This document shows positions 59,010 through 64,000 of a stretch of 64,000 bases of DNA, one piece after another; the first letter of the stretch is position 1; each line of letters opens with the position of its first letter. This DNA comes from Paenibacillus andongensis (lineage in GTDB: Bacteria; Bacillota; Bacilli; Paenibacillales; NBRC-103111). The position numbers were made by a program, and so were the translations under genes. The notes under the pieces were generated by a model. That model did not search any database. It saw nothing but the letters and a program-made list of their open reading frames with translations, and was not told the origin of the DNA. The DNA is taken from NCBI RefSeq assembly GCF_025369935.1, contig NZ_CP104467.1, forward strand, positions 6,951,001 to 7,015,000, in the 5' to 3' direction.

Positions 59010-60641
59010 TTAAGACGACTGATTCGCCTTCGTTTGTCCACGATAAGCATTCGGCACAAACCCCGTATGCGCTTTAAACAGCTTACCGAAATAGTTCTTA
59101 TTCTCGTAGCCCAGCATATCCGAAATTTGTTCGACGTTTTTGTCTGTGATTTCCAAGAGCTCCTTCGCTTTTTCCATCTTTAGCCGTGTGACGTATTCGA
59201 TGAAATTCTCCCCAGTTTCCCGTTTGAACAATCGGCTTAAATAGCTTGGATGCAAATGAAGATGGGTGGCAGCATCTTCGAGGGATATTTTCATATGCAG
59301 ATGATTATATACAAAGCGTTGACACTCCAGAATTTCACGGTTGTGTGACTCGCGATATACCTGGCCTGCCCATTGAATGGCCTGTTGAAGGTAATCCTTG
59401 AGCCATAGCTCAAGCTCACGGAGGGATGACAATTCATGAACATCATGATGCAAGAGCTCCGAGGAAAAGGTCGATTGGTAATGCTGCAGCGACTTGAGCC
59501 GCATCCGTACGTCGAGAATCATCTTCAGCAGCCATTCCTTTACTTCCATCGGACGAAACCGGTTATACTGGATAAAATCGATCCACTTCGAGACAAACAC
59601 GTCAATCATATCGAGTCGCTCATCAAAAACGACACTCCGAAACTCATCTAGGGCTTCGGAGTAATGTGCTAGCAGCAACCCTCCGTCCCCGAATCCATCT
59701 CTGACATGACCCAATTTGATAACCGATGACTCCGGCAAATAAAATCGCAAATTCTTCCCTTCGACCATTCGAATCAATTGATCTTTTAAAGACCTCGCAT
59801 CTTTGACTGGGCTTCCCGTTAGAAAGGTGAATGAAAGCTTCGTGTATTGCTGCAAGCTGCTTTGCAGCTGCCTTAGTGTCTGCTCCACCTTCTGGCTGTT
59901 GTTGACGTGAAGCTCCGAGTAATGTGGAAACAACAAAACAAATTCCCCGGTATCATAAGTGAAAAGCGCTGTCTCCTTCTGATCGACAAGCAGCTCTTCA
60001 ACAATATTCTGGATGGTGTATTCAAACAGATCCTTGGATTGAAAGCGATTGTCTGCCTCCTTCACACGATTCGCGTAACCAAAGACTGGAAGCACGCCAT
60101 GTTTGCCAAGACGAATACCGAATCCTTCCGCTTTCAACGTCCAATCTTCCGCATCAAACAAGGGCTCATTCACCGTACTGCGGATAAATTGACGCTTGGA
60201 CGCACCACGGTGCTGATAGGCCTCCTTTTCGAGCTTGCGGCTCTTCGACAATACTTGGACCTCCGCGTCCAGCTGTTCCTTCAGCCTTCCCAGCAACTCA
60301 GAAATGTTGCCAACGTTCATCGTTTCCTTCAAAATATATTCGCTTACCGACAGCTTCATCGCGGTTTGCGCATAGTGGAAATCATCGTGACAGGATAAAA
60401 TAACGGCCTTCACATGAGGATGAACCTCACGCAGATGTCCAATGAGCTCCAGTCCATTCATGCCAGGCATGCCAATATCGCTTATAAGCACATCTGTCTT
60501 TTCCTGGCGGCCCGCTTCGAGCGCATCCAGTGGATTCTCGAAAGCGCCTGTCAACGCAAACCCTAATTCTGCCCATTGAATTGAAGCCTTTAGAAATTCA
60601 AGCACCGGTAAATCATCGTCCACAATAATAACGGAGTACAT
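59010..60641 (-). CDS. YesN-type response regulator (AraC output)
   Basis: A 543-residue regulator. Receiver domain: acidic pair in VIIVDDDLP, phospho-Asp in DVLISDIGMPGMNG, Lys in YILKETM. A long middle domain (150-430) leads to an AraC helix-turn-helix pair (ISLEDAATHLHLHPSYLSRL; VEQISDMLGYENKNYFGKLF). Partner of the YesM-type kinase whose stop is two bases upstream. The target is most likely a sugar ABC transport gene such as the lipoprotein gene at the right edge. Confidence 0.93.
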   Translation of the reverse strand: MYSVIIVDDDLPVLEFLKASIQWAELGFALTGAFENPLDALEAGRQEKTDVLISDIGMPGMNGLELIGHLREVHPHVKAVILSCHDDFHYAQTAMKLSVSEYILKETMNVGNISELLGRLKEQLDAEVQVLSKSRKLEKEAYQHRGASKRQFIRSTVNEPLFDAEDWTLKAEGFGIRLGKHGVLPVFGYANRVKEADNRFQSKDLFEYTIQNIVEELLVDQKETALFTYDTGEFVLLFPHYSELHVNNSQKVEQTLRQLQSSLQQYTKLSFTFLTGSPVKDARSLKDQLIRMVEGKNLRFYLPESSVIKLGHVRDGFGDGGLLLAHYSEALDEFRSVVFDERLDMIDVFVSKWIDFIQYNRFRPMEVKEWLLKMILDVRMRLKSLQHYQSTFSSELLHHDVHELSSLRELELWLKDYLQQAIQWAGQVYRESHNREILECQRFVYNHLHMKISLEDAATHLHLHPSYLSRLFKRETGENFIEYVTRLKMEKAKELLEITDKNVEQISDMLGYENKNYFGKLFKAHTGFVPNAYRGQTKANQSS

Positions 60642-60643
60642 GG

Positions 60644-62431
60644 TTACTCCTCCTTTCCTGCTTGTTGTGGAAAACGCAGCACAATCTGCGTTCCCTGATC
60701 TGGCCCGCTTTCGATTTCATAATCAAAACGATGACCATAAATTAAACGAAGTCGTTCAAATACATTGTGTAAACCAATGCCTGACAAGGCTGGGCTGCTT
60801 GTTTCTTGAGATTGCCGGGTTGGAACGACATCCAAATGATTGCGAAGGGCAGTTAGACGTTCAGGGGGCATCCCAACACCCGAATCTCTAACTTCCACTT
60901 GCAGCTTCTCATCCTCACAAATCCTTGAAGCTATGGTAATTTCCCCTGCTTTACTTTTAAGCCCATGTATATAAGCGTTCTCAATAAGCGGTTGTAATAA
61001 AAACCTAGGTATTTCAAACAAAAGGGTGTCTGAAGCCGCAGAAATCTGCAATTGCACTCGATCACCGTGTCTAGAATTTAACAGTCGAATATAATGTTCG
61101 TTGATCTCAATTTCTTCATGCAGCGAAATGTATTCATTGTTGCGGTTGATCGTCATCCGTAACAGTGATGATAATGAACTGATCAGCTCCGCATTCTCGG
61201 AATCACCCTTCATCATGATTTTCAGACGGATCGAATTGAGCACATTAAATAGAAAATGCGGATTAATTTGCGCCTGCAGCATGGCTAGCTCTGCCATACG
61301 CTTTAATTCCTGTTCGCGGCGATTCTCTTCTAACATCCGTTCTATGCGGTCGATCATTCGGTCGAAAACATAGCCAAGCCGCCCTACTTCATCGCCCCCG
61401 CTGATGTTCGATCGCTCACTCAGTTGACCGGATTCAATGCGGACGACGGTTTGGACAAGCCGCGCAATCGGTTTCGTAAGCGTACGCACCATATAAAGGA
61501 GCACGACAGCGAATAGGATTAAAAAGAATAGCTGAATCAGGAAATCAGTCTTTCGGAACGACTCAATCTTGTGGGCAGCACTTTTATAAGGACTCATATT
61601 CACAAGCTTCCATTCGGGCGTTAAATGATTGCTATGCAAGATGTAATCTTCTCCATCTACCTTCACAAATGAAGATCCATCCTGCGCCGGAAGCTGATCA
61701 TAGTAAGGGAACGGACGACCGATAGTGGTGGAGTCTTTATCGACCAGAATTCGCCCCTGACCGTCAATAATGACCATCGACTCATTGTTTTTGTATTGAT
61801 CAAATAACTGTTGAATTGTGCTTAATTCCATTCCAACAACCACATAACCGTATGTTAATCCATTGATGCGAAGCGGTTTTGCTGCAGCCAATAAATAGGG
61901 TTGACTAGATGCTTGATTATAGTTGGGTTCTGCTCCTATCCATTTGACATTATAACCGGACACCTTCTCCACATCACTAAACCAATTTTTTTGTAGGAAT
62001 TCATTCGGGTTAAAAGCAAAGGTTGAATAAGAAGCAACATATTCACCATTAGGCAAAAGCACTGTGACGTACAAATTACCAAATGAGTTGATGACCGTAG
62101 TCATCTTCTTGATTATCGTTTGTTTATAAGCCAATACATCGCCTTTATCAGTCAGGTCATTTGCCCTGCCTAATTCCCGAATGGAAGGCTGCAGATCCTC
62201 ATCAAATTGAATGAAATTCATCACATAAAGCATATTTTTCATTTGTCCGTCTACAATCTGATTGACGATCCGCATTGATTCTTGCGAGTTATCAGCCACT
62301 TGCGACCTCACAGCATCCCGTGTTAGCAGACTGGAAACGTTCATGGAAACGATGGAAGGAAGAACGAGACAAATCAGAATCGTCAGCACCAATTTATTGC
62401 GTAGTGATAAGGTACGAAGCCAACTCGGCAC
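60644..62431 (-). CDS. YesM-type sensor histidine kinase
   Basis: A 595-residue kinase. Membrane segments near residues 12-35 and about 300-320 flank a Cache-type sensor. HAMP follows (TLTKPIARLVQTVVRIESGQ). The YesM/LytS-type His is in AQINPHFLFNVLNSIRLKIM, and the HATPase end has RFLLQPLIENAYIHGLKSKA and VRDSGVGMPPERL. Such kinases often work with a sugar-binding protein. Two-gene unit with YesN. Confidence 0.93.
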   Translation of the reverse strand: MPSWLRTLSLRNKLVLTILICLVLPSIVSMNVSSLLTRDAVRSQVADNSQESMRIVNQIVDGQMKNMLYVMNFIQFDEDLQPSIRELGRANDLTDKGDVLAYKQTIIKKMTTVINSFGNLYVTVLLPNGEYVASYSTFAFNPNEFLQKNWFSDVEKVSGYNVKWIGAEPNYNQASSQPYLLAAAKPLRINGLTYGYVVVGMELSTIQQLFDQYKNNESMVIIDGQGRILVDKDSTTIGRPFPYYDQLPAQDGSSFVKVDGEDYILHSNHLTPEWKLVNMSPYKSAAHKIESFRKTDFLIQLFFLILFAVVLLYMVRTLTKPIARLVQTVVRIESGQLSERSNISGGDEVGRLGYVFDRMIDRIERMLEENRREQELKRMAELAMLQAQINPHFLFNVLNSIRLKIMMKGDSENAELISSLSSLLRMTINRNNEYISLHEEIEINEHYIRLLNSRHGDRVQLQISAASDTLLFEIPRFLLQPLIENAYIHGLKSKAGEITIASRICEDEKLQVEVRDSGVGMPPERLTALRNHLDVVPTRQSQETSSPALSGIGLHNVFERLRLIYGHRFDYEIESGPDQGTQIVLRFPQQAGKEE

Positions 62432-62467
62432 TGCACTCTCCTGCCTTTCGGATAAATCAATGAAATG

Positions 62468-62497
62468 GGAAAAAGAGGAGCCCTAGGCCTCCTCTTT
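62468..62497 (-). terminator. Partial terminator between sugar-binding and kinase genes
   Basis: AAAGAGGAG-GCCTAGGG-CTCCTCTTT-type 9-bp stem, then TTTTT on the minus strand. It may lower kinase expression relative to the binding protein. Confidence 0.7.
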
Positions 62498-62533
62498 CAA
62501 TTATATCAGGAATGTTGCACGGTTCGTTAATGA

Positions 62534-63877
62534 CTACTTGGCATTGCTCTTACGGATATCTTCAATTTTCGTTTTTGCCGTTTGAATCGTTTTCTCCAGA
62601 TCCTGCTTGCCTGTTAAGAACAGCTCAACTTGCGTTAAGAATTCCTTCTCTTGCTGTAGGGCAAATGTCGGAGGAATAACAAGCTTCGTTGGTTTATTTA
62701 CTTTCAATGTAGCCAGCAATGAATCCTTATCGATCAGAGCAGCTTGTTCTGGTTTACCATTTTTCAGAATCGAATCTACATTCTTAGCCAAGTCAGCTTT
62801 CTTCCAACCCGAGAAGAACAGACCCTGTGTTTGAATTCCTTCCGTCGTATACCATTTCACAAAGTCATATGCCGCTTGCTTATTCTTGGAACTTGCTGCG
62901 ACACCCACGAAGTCTGCGCCTCCAATTGTTAGACCGTTCGCATCTTTCGCGTCATACTTCGGATATGGAGCAAACACTGTCTTAAATTTTGCATTCAGCG
63001 CCAGTTCTCCTACCATCCAGTTCCCTGTTGCTAACATCGCTGTTTTACCGGCATAGAAAACGTCACGGTAAGCCATTTTTTGCGACACAACTTCAAAGTA
63101 AGGAACGGATGATTTGTCTACATTTTCCATTTTGTTACGTAAATCGAGGGAGAAACGGACCTTTGGATTATCGATATTCTGTGTACCGTCAGGTTTCACA
63201 AGGTAAGCATTATCCGTGTCGCTGTTCAGTGCCAATTCCGCGTATTCTTTCCATGTATGGAAGTAGGATCCGTACTGCTTGGCTGCGCCTTCACCCTTGG
63301 TCAATTTCTTAGCATACTCCGCATAATCATCCCAGGTCCACTCTGTTGGCACGGGCAGTTTCGCTTCATCCAACTTATCTTTGTTCAATAGAACGAACCA
63401 TTCAGCCATTTTACCCGGCAGAGCATAATATTTACCGTTTACGACCGGGTCAAGTTTATATTCATCTTTAACAACAATGTTATCTTTCTTCAAATAATCA
63501 TCAAGCGGCTCCAAGATACCTGCTCCTATGCGTTGAACGAATTCGGGTGCGCTTGAATACATAACAACGTCCATTTGATCGCCGGAAGCGGCTAATAGGT
63601 CCAGCTTTTTCATCCCTTCTTGGGAATCGCCCTTCTCCGACATGCTTTCATAAACAACTTTCACGTTCGGGTGAGTTTTATTGTAAGCTTCAACAGTCGC
63701 GTTCCAGTTCCCTTGAGCCTCGGTGTACCATCCTTGTACTTTAATTGTAACCGGAGCTTTAGTCGTTGCTGCTGCATCCTTACCACTATCTGCTGCTGGT
63801 GTATCTCCTTTGCCACAGCCTGCAAGTGCAGTACTAATTGCTAGGACACCGCTTAGTACTAATAAACTCTTTTTCAT
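62534..63877 (-). CDS. ABC sugar-binding lipoprotein
   Basis: A 447-residue extracytoplasmic solute-binding protein of family 1. Lipobox LAGC at residues 18-21, then a Ala/Thr/Asp linker. Typical features: TIKVQGWYTEAQGNWNATVE at the start of the fold, LDLLAASGDQMDVVMYSSAP, and GKTAMLATGNWMVGELA. Presents a sugar to an ABC permease encoded elsewhere. ATG 63877 follows GGAGGGG. The YesMN pair downstream likely regulates it. Confidence 0.92.
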   Translation of the reverse strand: MKKSLLVLSGVLAISTALAGCGKGDTPAADSGKDAAATTKAPVTIKVQGWYTEAQGNWNATVEAYNKTHPNVKVVYESMSEKGDSQEGMKKLDLLAASGDQMDVVMYSSAPEFVQRIGAGILEPLDDYLKKDNIVVKDEYKLDPVVNGKYYALPGKMAEWFVLLNKDKLDEAKLPVPTEWTWDDYAEYAKKLTKGEGAAKQYGSYFHTWKEYAELALNSDTDNAYLVKPDGTQNIDNPKVRFSLDLRNKMENVDKSSVPYFEVVSQKMAYRDVFYAGKTAMLATGNWMVGELALNAKFKTVFAPYPKYDAKDANGLTIGGADFVGVAASSKNKQAAYDFVKWYTTEGIQTQGLFFSGWKKADLAKNVDSILKNGKPEQAALIDKDSLLATLKVNKPTKLVIPPTFALQQEKEFLTQVELFLTGKQDLEKTIQTAKTKIEDIRKSNAK

Positions 63878-64000
63878 AGGAACCCCTCCAAGTTGTATTC
63901 GTTATTTTGAAAACCTTTACATGATCGATCGTAACAAACTTGTATGGAGCACACGAGGCACTATTTTAACCTCATGCACTCATTTTTTGACCTTTTAACC

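Overview
The window looks like chromosomal DNA of a Paenibacillus-type Gram-positive soil bacterium (Paenibacillaceae). The signs are an S-layer-homology protein, AGGAGG-type ribosome binding sites with frequent TTG and GTG starts, YesM/YesN and CssRS-type two-component systems, a KimA potassium transporter behind a c-di-AMP riboswitch, an ECF/BioY vitamin importer with a BirA operator, and an adaA-ogt-alkA alkylation-repair cluster. No rRNA, tRNA, CRISPR array or insertion sequence was recognised.

Layout. 1-11.4 kb (minus strand): part of an extracellular contractile injection system (eCIS) locus, with an AAA+ ATPase, DUF4255 cap protein, carboxypeptidase-regulatory-like protein, sheath, tube, tail-assembly protein, DUF6760 protein, second tube and a very large low-complexity protein that runs off the left edge. 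11.5-31.4 kb: ordinary core genes (GGDEF, CheY-like, SRAP, DUF1284/NUDIX, a transporter, polysaccharide deacetylase, KimA with riboswitch, MazEF, AraC/MFS/quinone reductase, NDH-2 with Rex/FNR boxes, ECF transporter and BioY). 31.5-43.8 kb: SLH protein, a frameshifted beta-propeller lipoprotein, two two-component systems (one CssRS-like), MarR/SDR, YrdB, Rieske, HxlR.

43.9-51.3 kb: the most unusual part, an integron-like gene-cassette array in a Firmicute background. Nine recombination-core positions bracket eight cassettes, all transcribed leftwards, away from a degraded tyrosine-recombinase gene at the right end. Cassettes are separated by roughly 160-bp structured elements. For every cassette, the variable bases of the core at its start are the exact reverse complement of those at the start of its own element (TTA/TAA, GTA/TAC, GGA/TCC, ATC/GAT, AGC/GCT, GGA/TCC, AGC/GCT, AGC/GCT). 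Integron attC boxes (RYYYAAC...GTTRRRY) behave this way because the cut falls inside the box. The elements are longer than usual attC sites and share a multi-stem fold whose helices change sequence in compensating fashion. Cassette genes are AT-rich and mostly orphan. One is a ParE-type toxin-antitoxin pair and one a DinB-like protein, and several are broken. The integrase has lost its middle, so the array is probably immobile unless helped in trans.

51.5-64 kb: ThuA with an AraC regulator, an SPL-type radical SAM protein, alkylation repair (ogt, adaA, alkA), DedA, a Bcr/CflA MFS pump, and a YesMN two-component system downstream of a sugar-binding lipoprotein.

All calls rest on reading the sequence and recalled family motifs. 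No database search was run.
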